Positions 51,964-60,756 of a DNA stretch of 64,000 bases are shown here, in pieces; the stretch's first letter is position 1; every line of letters starts with the position of its first letter. A model generated the notes under the pieces. That model ran no database searches, was not told the DNA's origin, and saw only the letters and a list, made by a program, of their open reading frames with translations. The translations under genes were made by a program, and so were the position numbers. Source of the DNA: Burkholderia sp. Nafp2/4-1b (lineage in GTDB: Bacteria; Pseudomonadota; Gammaproteobacteria; Burkholderiales; Burkholderiaceae); assembly GCF_003635165.1 (NCBI RefSeq), contig NZ_ML058598.1, forward strand, positions 1-64,000. Direction: 5' to 3'.

Positions 51964-52946
51964 GAGCGCCCCTCCGCTTCGGCCTGGCTGTAATGGAGCA
52001 GCGCCATCGGCACGAGCAGCAGCGCCACCATCGTCACCGTCACCGCGGACGCCATCGGCCAGTCCATGTTGTTGAAGAACTCGTCCCACATCACGCGGCC
52101 GAGCATCAGCGTGTTCGCACCGCCGAGCAGTTCGGGAATCACGTATTCGCCCACGGCCGGAATGAACACCAGCAGGCTGCCTGCAACGATCCCGTTGCGC
52201 GACAGCGGCAGCGTGATGCGCCAGAACGCGGACCACGGCGTCGCGCCAAGATCGTGCGCCGCCTCGAGCAGCGTGAGGTCCAGCTTCACGAGGTGCGCGT
52301 AGAGCGGCATCACCATGAACGGCAGGTACGAATACACCATGCCGATGTAGACGCCCGCATCGGTGTGATAAAGGCGCAGCGGCGTCGCGATCAGACCAAT
52401 GGCGGCGAGCGCGCGATTGAGCAGGCCGTCGTCCTTCATGATCCCGACCCACGCATAGACGCGAATCAGGAACGACGTCCAGAACGGCAGCATCACGGCC
52501 ATCATCAGCAGGTTGCGGCGCGCCGGGGTCGCGCGGGCAATGCAGTACGCGATCGGGTAACCGGCGAGCAAACACATCAGCGTCGACGCGGCGGCCATCT
52601 TCAGCGAACTGACGTAGGTTTTCAGGTACAGGTCGTCCTGCAGCAGCAACGCGTAATGCTTCAGCGACAACGCGACCTGCAGCGTGCCGGCTTCCAGCCG
52701 CGCGAGCGCTGTGTACGGCGGGATGCCGAGCATCTGTTCCGCGAAGCTGATCTTCAGCACGAGCACGAACGGCAGCGCGAAGAAGACCGCGAGCCACAGG
52801 AACGGCACGCCGATCGCGATGCGGCGGCCCGACGGCAGGAAGCGCGACAGCGCGGTGAAGCGGCCGCGGAGCGCGTGGCCGGCGTCGGTGCTTGCTGCGC
52901 CGGCTGCAACCGGCGCGGACGGGGTAGAGGCGGAGGTTCTCATCAT
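51960..52946 (-). CDS. potH: Polyamine ABC transporter permease PotH-like
   Basis: A 328-residue inner-membrane permease with six segments. An N-terminal cytosolic stretch of ~40 residues precedes IGVPFLWLAVFFALPFVLVLKISF; the coupling EAA loop is LEAAHDLGATPWSAFWRITLPL and FIPAVGEYVIPELLGGANTLMLG is a PotH/PotB signature. It pairs with PotI. The gene begins 7 bases after potG and is coupled to potI. Two adjacent ATG codons (52946 and 52943) can serve as start. Confidence 0.9.
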   Translation of the reverse strand: MMRTSASTPSAPVAAGAASTDAGHALRGRFTALSRFLPSGRRIAIGVPFLWLAVFFALPFVLVLKISFAEQMLGIPPYTALARLEAGTLQVALSLKHYALLLQDDLYLKTYVSSLKMAAASTLMCLLAGYPIAYCIARATPARRNLLMMAVMLPFWTSFLIRVYAWVGIMKDDGLLNRALAAIGLIATPLRLYHTDAGVYIGMVYSYLPFMVMPLYAHLVKLDLTLLEAAHDLGATPWSAFWRITLPLSRNGIVAGSLLVFIPAVGEYVIPELLGGANTLMLGRVMWDEFFNNMDWPMASAVTVTMVALLLVPMALLHYSQAEAEGRS

Positions 52947-52953
52947 GTCTCCC

Positions 52954-54090
52954 TCACTGCGTCAGCACGACGCCGCTTGCCGGCGACCACGACACGAACA
53001 CGTCGTCGTTCCACGACGGCGCACCGTCGTGCAGCAGGTGCGAGCTCGACAGGTTCGACACGACCGTCTTGCCGCTCGGCAGACGCACGTGATACAGCGA
53101 GTAGCTGCCCATGTACGCGATGTCGGTCACGACGCCGCGCGCCCAGTTGTGATGCGAGCCAGGCTTGTCGCGCGATACGTGCACGCGCTCCGGGCGTACC
53201 GAGATGCCCACCGGCATCCCGAGCGGGCCGGTCACGCCGTGGCTCACGTACATGCGCGCCTCGAGGTCGTCGCTCTCGACGAAGATGTGATCGGGCTCGT
53301 CCTCGACCACGCGGCCTTCGAACAGGTTCGTCGAACCGATGAATTCGGCGGAGAAGCGGCTGTTCGGGTATTCGTACACTTCGCCCGGCGTGCCGATCTG
53401 CACGATCTTGCCTTCGCTCATCACCGCGAGGCGGCTCGCCATCGTCATCGCCTCTTCCTGGTCGTGCGTGACCATCACGCAGGTCACGTCGACCTTCTCG
53501 ATGATGTTCACGAGTTCGAGCTGGGTCTTCTGGCGGATCTTCTTGTCGAGCGCGGACATCGGCTCGTCGAGCAGCAGCAGCTTCGGGCGCTTGACGAGCG
53601 AACGCGCGAGCGCGACGCGCTGCTGCTGGCCGCCCGACAGCTGATGCGGCTTGCGCTTCGCGTACTTGCTCATCTGCACGAGCGCGAGCGCGTCGGCCAC
53701 GCGCTCCTTGATCTCGTTCTTCGGCGTGCCTTCCTGTTTCAACCCGAACGCGACGTTCGATTCGACCGACATGTGCGGAAACAGCGCGTACGACTGGAAC
53801 ATCATGTTCACCGGCCGGCGGTACGGCGGCAGCGACGCGAGGTCTTCGCCGTCGACGAAGATCTTGCCGGACGTGGCCGTCTCCAGCCCGGCGAGCATGC
53901 GCAGCAGCGTCGACTTGCCGCAGCCCGAGCTGCCGAGCAGCGCGAACAGCTCGTTCTTCGCGATCGTCAGGTTCACGTTGTCGACGGCGGTGCTGTCGCC
54001 GAACTTCTTCACGACGTTTTCGATGCGCACGAAGGCGTCGTTTTTCGAGCAGGCCGCGGCGGCCAGTGGGGCGGATGCGATGCGGTTCAT
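52954..54090 (-). CDS. potG: Polyamine ABC transporter ATP-binding protein PotG-like
   Basis: A 378-residue ATPase subunit read from ATG at 54090 (MNRIASAPLAAAACSKNDAF). Walker A is ALLGSSGCGKSTLLRMLAG, signature LSGGQQQRVALARSLV, Walker B LLLLDEPMSALD and the H-loop VMVTHDQEEAM. The C-terminal third is a TOBE-type regulatory domain (from about residue 280, VSHGVTGPLGMPVGISVRPE). It is close in length to E. coli PotG (377). It powers the PotFGHI importer and starts 11 bases after potF. Confidence 0.92.
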   Translation of the reverse strand: MNRIASAPLAAAACSKNDAFVRIENVVKKFGDSTAVDNVNLTIAKNELFALLGSSGCGKSTLLRMLAGLETATSGKIFVDGEDLASLPPYRRPVNMMFQSYALFPHMSVESNVAFGLKQEGTPKNEIKERVADALALVQMSKYAKRKPHQLSGGQQQRVALARSLVKRPKLLLLDEPMSALDKKIRQKTQLELVNIIEKVDVTCVMVTHDQEEAMTMASRLAVMSEGKIVQIGTPGEVYEYPNSRFSAEFIGSTNLFEGRVVEDEPDHIFVESDDLEARMYVSHGVTGPLGMPVGISVRPERVHVSRDKPGSHHNWARGVVTDIAYMGSYSLYHVRLPSGKTVVSNLSSSHLLHDGAPSWNDDVFVSWSPASGVVLTQ

Positions 54091-54101
54091 GATCGTCGCC
54101 C

Positions 54102-55223
54102 TCAACCGCCCGACTTCAGTTGCAGCCACAGACGGTTCTGCATCCGCGCGATGTCGGCGCTGCGCGGCATCGCGAGCGCCGTCTTCGCGATCGTGCCGTC
54201 CGGCAGGTAGATACTCGAATCCTGCGCGATCGCCGGCGTCACGAACGCCTTCGCGGCCTTGTTCGCGCTCGGGTAGAAGATCTCGTTCGTGATCGCCGCG
54301 TTGGTCTTCGGCTCCTCGATGTAGTTGATCCACTTCAGCGCGGCTTCGGGGTGCGGCGCATCCTTCGGGATCGCCATCACGTCGAACCACAGCAACCCGC
54401 CTTCCTTCGGATTCACGTAGCGGATTTCGTACGAGCGCTTCGCGTCGAGCGTGCGCCGCCGCGCGACGCTGACGTCGCCGGACCAGCCGAGCACGACACA
54501 CACGTCGTTGTTCGCGAGATCGTCGGAATAGCCGGCCGAGCTGAACTGCGTCACGTACGGGCGGATCTTCTTCAACACGTCGTAGGCGGCCTGGTAGTCG
54601 GCCGGGTTCCGGCTCGCCGGATCCTTGCCCATGTATTGCAGCGCGGCCGCGAATACGGCGTCCGGGGCATCGAGCAGCGAGATGCCGCAGCCCTTCAGCT
54701 TCGCCGCGTTCGCCGGATCGAACAGCAGCGCCCAGCTGTCGGTCGGCGCGTTGTCGCCGAGCCGCTTCTTCACCGCCTCCACGTTGTAGCCGATGCCCGT
54801 CGTGCCCCACGCCCACGGCACGCCGTACTGATTGCCCGGATCGGCCTTCGCGATCATCTTCATCAGCACCGGGTCGAGATGCGCGAGGTTTGGCAGCTTC
54901 GACTTGTCGAGCTTCTGGTACACGCCGGCCTGGATCTGCTGGGCGAGATAGTTCGACGTCGGCACGACGATGTCGTAGCCCGAGCTGCCCGCGAGCAGCT
55001 TGGTCTGCAGCGTGTCGTCGCTGTCGTAGCTGTCGTAGCGCACCTTGATGCCCGTCTGCTTCTCGAAATTGGGCACGGTGTCCTTCGCGACGTACGCCGA
55101 CCAGTTGTACACGTTCAGGTTGTCCTCGCCCGCACGGGCGGACAGGCTGGCCGCGGCGGCCAGCGCCACCGACGTGACGATTGCGGCGCGGCAAGCCGCG
55201 CGACGACGGAAACGGACACGCAT
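54102..55223 (-). CDS. potF: Polyamine periplasmic binding protein PotF/SpuD-like
   Basis: A 373-residue exported binding protein with signal peptide to about residue 32 (ARAGEDNLN). The mature start LNVYNWSAYVAKDTVPNFEK is nearly diagnostic of PotF/SpuD/SpuE; YDSDDTLQTKLLAGSSGYDIVVPT and YGVPWAWGTTGIGYN line the ligand pocket, and further aromatic/acidic residues (LGWSGDVSVA, FDVMAIPKDA) match. It binds putrescine or a related amine. First gene of the nine-gene operon reading to 44686; its ribosome site AAGGAGAATCCCC is strong. The LuxR-type gene is divergent from it. Confidence 0.92.
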   Translation of the reverse strand: MRVRFRRRAACRAAIVTSVALAAAASLSARAGEDNLNVYNWSAYVAKDTVPNFEKQTGIKVRYDSYDSDDTLQTKLLAGSSGYDIVVPTSNYLAQQIQAGVYQKLDKSKLPNLAHLDPVLMKMIAKADPGNQYGVPWAWGTTGIGYNVEAVKKRLGDNAPTDSWALLFDPANAAKLKGCGISLLDAPDAVFAAALQYMGKDPASRNPADYQAAYDVLKKIRPYVTQFSSAGYSDDLANNDVCVVLGWSGDVSVARRRTLDAKRSYEIRYVNPKEGGLLWFDVMAIPKDAPHPEAALKWINYIEEPKTNAAITNEIFYPSANKAAKAFVTPAIAQDSSIYLPDGTIAKTALAMPRSADIARMQNRLWLQLKSGG

Positions 55224-55471
55224 GGGGATTCTCCTTGTGATGGGTATCGGCCGTGCCGCGAGATCGGCGTCGGGCGTCCGGCCTCGCGTCATCGCCGTCC
55301 GGCGGTGTTCAGCACAAGGGTCAATGTAGGGATCGCGGCGCGCACCGTCAGTCCTGAAAACCGGGACAAACGTCATCGCCGCTCGGGGGCGCTTGGGTAG
55401 ATTCCCGCGTAGGCAGTCGAAAATATTCGTGATACCTGTAGCGCCACCTGATTTCTTCGATACTCGACGCC

Positions 55472-56305
55472 ATGAGCGCTGCGCTTTCCACCCCCGACCT
55501 CCCGCTGAGTCACGTCGCGTTCGTGACCGATACGCTCGGTGACATCGCGCAAGCAATCGGGACGCCGCAGTTCATGCGCGCCGTGTACGACACGCTCGTG
55601 CGCTACGTCGACTTCGACGCGGTGCATCTCGACTACGAACGCTGCGTGACGTCGGGCCGGCGCAGCGTCGGCTGGATCGGCAGCTTCGGGCGTGAGCCCG
55701 AACTCGTCGCACAGGTGATGCGCCACTACTACCGCAGCTATGCGAGCGACGACGTCACGTACGCGGCCATCGAGAGCGACAGCGACATGCAGTTGCTGCA
55801 GGTGTCGTCGCAGCGGGTCGCGAGCGAGTTGCGGCACCTGTTCTTCGATGCCGGCGACATTCACGACGAATGCGTGATTGCGGGGGTGACGGGCGGTACG
55901 CGCTACTCGATCTCGGTCGCGCGCTCGCGGCGGTTGCCGTCGTTTTCGCTGAAGGAACTGAGCCTCCTGAAACACTTGTCGCAGGCGGTGCTGCCGATGG
56001 CGTCCGCGCACAAGCGGTTGCTCGGCGCGGCCTGCGCGGACGAAGCGCCGCGCGACGAAGTCGATCTCGACCTCGTCGCGCAATGGCTTCCGGAGTGGCA
56101 GGAGCGACTGACCGCGCGCGAGATGCACGTGTGCGCGTCGTTCATCCAGGGCATGACGTCGACGGCGATCGCGCAGTCGATGGGGCTCAAGACGTCTACC
56201 GTCGATACCTACGCGAAGCGTGCGTTCGCGAAACTCGGCGTCGATTCGCGCCGGCAGCTGATAGCGCTCGTGCTGAGGAATGCGTCGCGTCGACACGCTG
56301 CGTGA
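55472..56305 (+). CDS. LuxR family regulator of the amine operon
   Basis: A 277-residue regulator with a C-terminal LuxR/GerE HTH at about residues 205-270 (LTAREMHVCASFIQGMTSTA, then KTSTVDTYAKRAFAKLGVDSRRQL). The N-terminal ~190 residues (FMRAVYDTLVRYVDFDAVHLDYE) are not a receiver, PAS or acyl-homoserine-lactone domain I can name. Proteins of this layout are common beside polyamine and amino-acid operons in Burkholderia and Pseudomonas. It is divergent from potF across 248 bases and is the likely activator. Confidence 0.85.
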   Translation: MSAALSTPDLPLSHVAFVTDTLGDIAQAIGTPQFMRAVYDTLVRYVDFDAVHLDYERCVTSGRRSVGWIGSFGREPELVAQVMRHYYRSYASDDVTYAAIESDSDMQLLQVSSQRVASELRHLFFDAGDIHDECVIAGVTGGTRYSISVARSRRLPSFSLKELSLLKHLSQAVLPMASAHKRLLGAACADEAPRDEVDLDLVAQWLPEWQERLTAREMHVCASFIQGMTSTAIAQSMGLKTSTVDTYAKRAFAKLGVDSRRQLIALVLRNASRRHAA

Positions 56306-56392
56306 GCGCGCGGCGGGTGCACGTGGTCGGGCAGCTTGGACACACTGTCGGCCTTCACCGCCGGGTGTGCCACGCGTGCCGTGCGTGCCGGC

Positions 56393-56887
56393 CTAATGCC
56401 GTCGCATCCCGCCGCCGACGCCGTGCTCCCCGCCGACGAAGGTGGGGCCATGGTGAAAACCCCCACCCATCGGCACGCCGATGCGGCCATGCACGACACC
56501 ACCGCCGTGACCGAAGTGACCGAAGTGACCGAAATGCCCGAAGTGGTCGAAGTGATGGCGGTGATGGAAGCGGTCGATGAAGACGAAACTCGCGCCCGTG
56601 CCGACGAATACGGCCGGCCCCCAGTACCACGGATCGGCGTACGGATACCCGGTGTCCGAATACCACACGATGCTGCCGTCCGTGCTTTGCTCCATCTGCC
56701 AGGAGCCGTCGCTCTGACGGCACGCGCGCCCGACCATCTGCTGCTCGGCCCCGTCGATTTCCGCCTGCACGACGACTGCCCGGCAACGTGCGCCTTCGTC
56801 CACCGAGTCGTCATACATTTGCGCCAGTGCGGCCACGGACGACCCGAGACAGACGACGCCGATTCCGAATCGAAACAAGTTGCACAT
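56393..56887 (-). CDS. Exported His/Gly-rich protein with GHF repeats
   Basis: A 164-residue exported protein read from ATG at 56887 because AGGAG lies 7 bases upstream; an in-frame ATG at 56902 is less well placed. Signal peptide MCNLFRFGIGVVCLGSSVAA, cleaved after LAQ. Residues ~30-65 resemble the surface-antigen module with a CRAVVVQAEIDGAEQQMVGRACR disulfide pair and DGSWQM. The C-terminal half is a His/Gly/Phe region: HHRHH, then GHF repeated, ending HGVGGGMRRH. Such tails may bind Ni, Zn or Cu. The repeat DNA (56509-56553) could vary in copy number. The function is unknown. Confidence 0.7.
   Translation of the reverse strand: MCNLFRFGIGVVCLGSSVAALAQMYDDSVDEGARCRAVVVQAEIDGAEQQMVGRACRQSDGSWQMEQSTDGSIVWYSDTGYPYADPWYWGPAVFVGTGASFVFIDRFHHRHHFDHFGHFGHFGHFGHGGGVVHGRIGVPMGGGFHHGPTFVGGEHGVGGGMRRH
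56509..56553. repeat. Five tandem 9-base repeats encoding HF(G/D)
   Basis: Units GACCGAAGT, GACCGAAGT, GACCGAAAT, GCCCGAAGT and GGTCGAAGT run head to tail and encode the repeating His-Phe-Gly/Asp of the exported protein on the minus strand. The first two are identical, so slippage could change repeat number without a frameshift. Confidence 0.8.
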
Positions 56888-57046
56888 GATCGGCTCCTGC
56901 ATGGTTGCCCCCGACCGCTCGACCCTTCGCGCCGTTGACAACGCCCGCTTCGCTTCGTATAGGGTCACCCGACCATTGAACGATAGTGCATGGCCGGTTA
57001 TTCCAGGGGTCGGGATGCGCGAGCGCGACGCAGGAACCGCCGGCGC

Positions 57047-57514
57047 TCACGCGCGCGGCGAGCGCCGGACGATGCAGTAGATGCCGGCGGCAGTCATGCC
57101 GAAGACGAGATGGGCAACGAGCGTGATCGCGCCGCGCACCGGAACGAACCACGGGAAGAGCGCGGTGAACGCGTGCAGGTTGACGCCATAGAGAACGACC
57201 CCGAACACGCCGCCCGCGAGCAGCGCGGCGCCGCATGACAGATTGCGGATCAGCATCGCCAGCACGGCCGTGTACGCGAGCGAAAGCGCGGCATGCACGA
57301 GCGTCGCCACGCCCAGGATCGTCGGATCGAAGCTCGCGGGGCCGCCGAGCACCGCGTGCCCCATCACGATGGCGGCCGTCAGGCGTGCGTCGCGCAGCAG
57401 ATTGTGAAACGCGTCATCGCCGGCGATCGGCCAGAGCAGCAGTTCGATGATCGTCGAGCCGAACGCCGCGCCGAATGCTGCACCGAGAATCGGAACCGGA
57501 CCGGTCGGCTTCAA
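57047..57514 (-). CDS. Small integral membrane protein (TTG start)
   Basis: A 155-residue protein with four hydrophobic segments (IIELLLWPIAG, TILGVATLVHAALSLAYTAVLAML, AALLAGGVFGVVLYGVNLHAF, AITLVAHLVFGMTAAGIYCIV). No ATG or GTG fits the hydrophobic start; TTG at 57514 is preceded by GGAGG at an 8-base spacing and is the likely initiation codon. The residue order is reminiscent of DUF-type Burkholderia membrane proteins seen near heme or redox genes, but I recognise no named family. It faces the His-rich gene across about 160 bases and is preceded by an unknown gene. Confidence 0.65.
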   Translation of the reverse strand: MKPTGPVPILGAAFGAAFGSTIIELLLWPIAGDDAFHNLLRDARLTAAIVMGHAVLGGPASFDPTILGVATLVHAALSLAYTAVLAMLIRNLSCGAALLAGGVFGVVLYGVNLHAFTALFPWFVPVRGAITLVAHLVFGMTAAGIYCIVRRSPRA

Positions 57515-57550
57515 GTGCCCGCCTCCGCGATGACAGCCCGCCGTGCGGAC

Positions 57551-58210
57551 TTACAACGGACGTTCGCAGTCCGTCCAGTACGCGAACGGATCGCGATGCT
57601 TGGGGTAGTGCTCGTCGAGCCACTTCAGCAACGTCGCCCGCGCGTTGTCCATATCGGCCTTCGACGACGACGTCGTCAGCTCGTGCAGTTCGACGGACTT
57701 TTCGCGATCCATCACGTAGCAGTTCCAGTCGGGACCGTCGAGATCCGGATCGTCGGACGCCTTCGACGACTTGCGCCAGCCGAAGCCCTTGCGCGCATCG
57801 ATGTAGTAACGCGGATGCACCTTCAGATACGACATCTCGCCACCCTGCAGGCTGCTTTCCGCGCGCAGCACGTCACGCTCGTCGACGATCTGCGTGACTT
57901 CCGGCAACCGGCGCGCGCGCCAGCCGGGCGGCAGCGTCGCGCTCGCGCGCACCGCGTCGTACGGGCCCCACGTGAGGCCCCAGGCCTCGGCCATGCGCTT
58001 CATGAACGCATCCGCGCCCGGATAGCCGCGCAGCTGGATGCGCGTCGACAACGTGACTTCGACCCGGCCATCGGCGCCGGTGGCGTCGCCTGCCGCTTCG
58101 AACGGGTTGCCCGGACGCGACGCGCGCTGCTGCGCGTCCGCGGGCGCCATGCCCGAAAACAGCTGGTCGAGCGCCGCACGCGCTTTCGACGACTTGTCTG
58201 GTCTATTCAT
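57551..58210 (-). CDS. Conserved hypothetical cytosolic protein
   Basis: A 219-residue soluble protein, N-terminus MNRPDKSSKARAALDQLFSG, with no signal or membrane segment. The middle contains RVEVTLSTRIQLRGYPGADAFMKRMAEAWG, and the C-terminus is charged and aromatic (YYIDARKGFGWRKSS, DWNCYVMDREKSVELHELTT, HYPKHRDPFAYWTDCE). Codon and amino-acid use are those of a real gene. I do not recognise a family. It ends 36 bases upstream of the TTG-started membrane protein on the same strand, so the two may be co-transcribed. Confidence 0.7.
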   Translation of the reverse strand: MNRPDKSSKARAALDQLFSGMAPADAQQRASRPGNPFEAAGDATGADGRVEVTLSTRIQLRGYPGADAFMKRMAEAWGLTWGPYDAVRASATLPPGWRARRLPEVTQIVDERDVLRAESSLQGGEMSYLKVHPRYYIDARKGFGWRKSSKASDDPDLDGPDWNCYVMDREKSVELHELTTSSSKADMDNARATLLKWLDEHYPKHRDPFAYWTDCERPL

Positions 58211-58371
58211 TCCTCATTTCCTTTGCATTCGAACGGCTCTGACGTTCGATTTTCGCTCATCTGCGGATCTCGCGGTTTTCCGCGGACGCATTGTCGACGA
58301 TCCGTTATCCCAGGTCGAGCCGCGGCGACGTCCATGTGCTGCTCGTCGCGCGTCCCGACACCCGTTGTTGT

Positions 58372-59352
58372 TTACCCCAGCGCCGCCCGCATGCGCTCCA
58401 TCAAAGCAAGCACCTCCGGACGATTCTCGCCCTTCGCATGCACGAAGTGATACCGGAGCAGCGACTCGACCTCATGGCGGCTCACGCGCACGAGCGCGCT
58501 GCGCTTCAGATAGGCATCCGCAAGCGGCGTGCGCGCGAGCGCCACGCCGAGCCCCGCTTCAGCCGCCGCGAGCACCAGGTTGTAGTCCTCGAAGCGGCGA
58601 TCCTGCGCACGCGGCTTGAACGCTATGCCGAGCGCGTCGAACCAGGTGCGCCAGCCCGTCACGTCGGAGTCGTGCAGCAGCGGCATCTCGAGCAGCGCGG
58701 CATCGCCGCCGCGACGGCGCAGCGCGGCCAGTTGCGCGGCGAGCCGCGGATGCGCGACAGGATAAAGCGTTTCCGGCATGAACTCGCGGGTTTCGAGCTG
58801 ACGCCAGTTGCCGCGCCCGTAGCGGATCGACAGATCCGCTTCGCCGGCGGCGATATCCACGTTACGCAGTTCGATGCCGAGCTCGATGCGCAGCGCCGGC
58901 GCTTCGCTCTCGAGCGCGCTCTGTCGGTCGAACAGCCACAGCTGCGCGAAGGCCGGCACCACGCTCATTTTGACGAGGCGCGGCGTGCGCGGCGAGCGCC
59001 ACTGGTCGGCCGCGCTGTCGATGATCGCGAACGCCTGCTCGATCCGGCCGACGAAGCGCTGACCGTCCGGCGTCAGGCGCACGCCGCGTGCATGACGCTC
59101 GAATAATGCCATGCCCAGCCAGTTCTCGACCGCGGCCACGCGCCGGCTGATCGCGCCGTGCGTGACGCCGGACACCTCGGCCGCCGCCAGAAACGACCCC
59201 TCGCGCGCCACCGTGCAGACGGTCTCCAGGCTCGCGAGCGGCGGCCGCGGGCCAGATACCGACGCGATGGCCGACAGCGCGTCCGTCACCCGCCGTTGCG
59301 CGCGCGCCGAACCGTCGGGCCGGCGTTGCCCCGAGCTGTGAGCCATATTCAT
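58372..59352 (-). CDS. LysR family regulator (GcvA-like)
   Basis: A 326-residue LysR-type regulator. A basic N-terminal extension of ~35 residues precedes the HTH, PPLASLETVCTVAREGSFLA then GVTHGAISRRVAAVENWLGMALFER at residues 38-85. The effector domain has VPAFAQLWLFDRQ and IRYGRGNWRQLE, the pattern of the GcvA branch. It is divergent from the EamA transporter gene at 59410 with 57 bases between, so it most likely controls that exporter. The start at 59352 (MNMAH) has a second Met two residues later. Confidence 0.85.
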   Translation of the reverse strand: MNMAHSSGQRRPDGSARAQRRVTDALSAIASVSGPRPPLASLETVCTVAREGSFLAAAEVSGVTHGAISRRVAAVENWLGMALFERHARGVRLTPDGQRFVGRIEQAFAIIDSAADQWRSPRTPRLVKMSVVPAFAQLWLFDRQSALESEAPALRIELGIELRNVDIAAGEADLSIRYGRGNWRQLETREFMPETLYPVAHPRLAAQLAALRRRGGDAALLEMPLLHDSDVTGWRTWFDALGIAFKPRAQDRRFEDYNLVLAAAEAGLGVALARTPLADAYLKRSALVRVSRHEVESLLRYHFVHAKGENRPEVLALMERMRAALG

Positions 59353-59409
59353 ACCCGCATGTTGATCTGTGCGCTAGCTTAACATCTCGCGCCGCCGCAC
59401 CATGGCCGC

Positions 59410-60309
59410 ATGAACACCCTTTCCTCCCCGTCGCGCAACGCGCGAATGCCGCTCGTCGCGGCCGGTGCGGTGGCCTTCACGATCGTGTCGTGGGCGTCCG
59501 CGTTCCCGTTCATCCGGATCGGGCTGCACGGGCTCGCGCCGCTGCAGCTCGCGGCCGCCCGCTTCGCGACCGCGGCCGTGCTGGTGCTCGCATGGCTCGC
59601 GTGGCGGCGGCCGCCAAGGCCGTCCGCGCGCGATGCGCTGCGCTTTCTCGTCTGCGGCTTTCTCGGCATCGCGCTCTACAACGCGCTGCTCAATACCGGC
59701 GAGCAAACCGTGTCGGCCGGCGCGGCGAGCTTCATCGTCAACACGCTGCCGATCTTCACGGCGGTGCTCGCTGCGGTGTTCCTGCGCGAACGCTTCAATC
59801 GCTGGGGCTGGCTCGGTTCGCTGGTCAGCCTGGCCGGCATCGCGGTGATCGCGCACGGGCAGCCGGGCGGCCTCGTGCTCGGCTCCGGCAGCACGCTGAT
59901 CCTCGGTGCGGCGCTGTGTTCGGCCAGCTATTTCGTGCTGCAGCGGCGGCTGATTCCCGTGTACGGTGCGCTCCCGTGCGCCGCTTATACGCTGCTGGCC
60001 GGTGCGGTACTGCTCACACCGTGGCTGCCCGGCGCGATCGCGTCGCTCGGCGGCGACGCTTCGCACGATACGGCGCTCGCCGTGCTGGTGCTCGGTGTGT
60101 TTCCCGCCGCGCTCGGGTACGCGACCTGGACCTTCGCACTCGGCTACTTCGGCGCGGCGCGCGCCGCCAATTTCCTGTATCTGACGCCAGCGGTTGCAAC
60201 CGTGCTGTCGATCGTGCTGACGGGCGAGCGGCCGGGCGTCGAGACGGTGTGCGGCGGCCTGCTGGCGATCGCGGGCGTGATATTCGTCGCGTTGCGTGGA
60301 CGGACGTAG
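59410..60309 (+). CDS. EamA/DMT family transporter
   Basis: A 299-residue inner-membrane protein with ten predicted segments in two EamA repeats. WASAFPFIRIGLHGLAPLQLAAARF is the first-repeat signature; the second begins SGSTLILGAALCSASYFVLQRRL. Such transporters export amino acids and metabolites (YdcZ/RhaT-type family). It is paired with the divergent LysR gene, a common arrangement for LysR-controlled efflux. The substrate cannot be deduced. Confidence 0.87.
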   Translation: MNTLSSPSRNARMPLVAAGAVAFTIVSWASAFPFIRIGLHGLAPLQLAAARFATAAVLVLAWLAWRRPPRPSARDALRFLVCGFLGIALYNALLNTGEQTVSAGAASFIVNTLPIFTAVLAAVFLRERFNRWGWLGSLVSLAGIAVIAHGQPGGLVLGSGSTLILGAALCSASYFVLQRRLIPVYGALPCAAYTLLAGAVLLTPWLPGAIASLGGDASHDTALAVLVLGVFPAALGYATWTFALGYFGAARAANFLYLTPAVATVLSIVLTGERPGVETVCGGLLAIAGVIFVALRGRT

Positions 60310-60756
60310 GCGCGGGGGCGCAGCGGACGGCAAGCCTCAGCAAGCCCCGATTCGAGCGAGCCCGGTAACGTCACGTCCAGCCGGACCCGTATCTCTGCCG
60401 AGCCGAACGCGCGCTGGGCCGATTTGTATCGGCCCCATTCGGCGGGGGCCGTCGAACTCGACCGTTAGTTGCGTAATGTAACGGCTCGCCGGTTGCCGAA
60501 GGGTATGCACGCCGCTCGACCCGCGACGTACGCCGGCATTCCGCCCACTCGCTCCGGGACGCTGGGTCGGCGCGGCGCTTCCGTCCGGCCCGGCGCGCTG
60601 CAGACAGCGCCGCCGCCTCGATCGCTGCGACGAGCGTGCCAGACGTCGTCCCCGCGGGCATGAAGATTGGCCGATTTCTGATTTCGGTCAACCGGCGCGC
60701 GCGCGTTCGGAATGTAATCAAGTTACTGCCCTGTCGACTCCCGCTGAGGCGATTCC
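60310..60756. other. 447-base region before the metallo-hydrolase gene
   Basis: No gene with a good start is visible. An FNR/ANR-like site lies near its end (60678-60691, listed separately) and the palindromic GTAA-N5-TTAC at about 60714-60726. The remaining part shows nothing I recognise. Confidence 0.4.
60678..60691 (+). promoter_or_regulatory. FNR/ANR-like box
   Basis: CTGAT-TTCG-GTCAA matches 8 of the 10 specified bases of the FNR consensus TTGAT-N4-ATCAA, 65 bases before the metallo-hydrolase start. Confidence 0.4.

Noticed and set aside
56509..56553. Tandem repeats considered as a CRISPR or integration site
   Set aside because: Units are 9 bases, lie in frame in a coding sequence and have no spacers.
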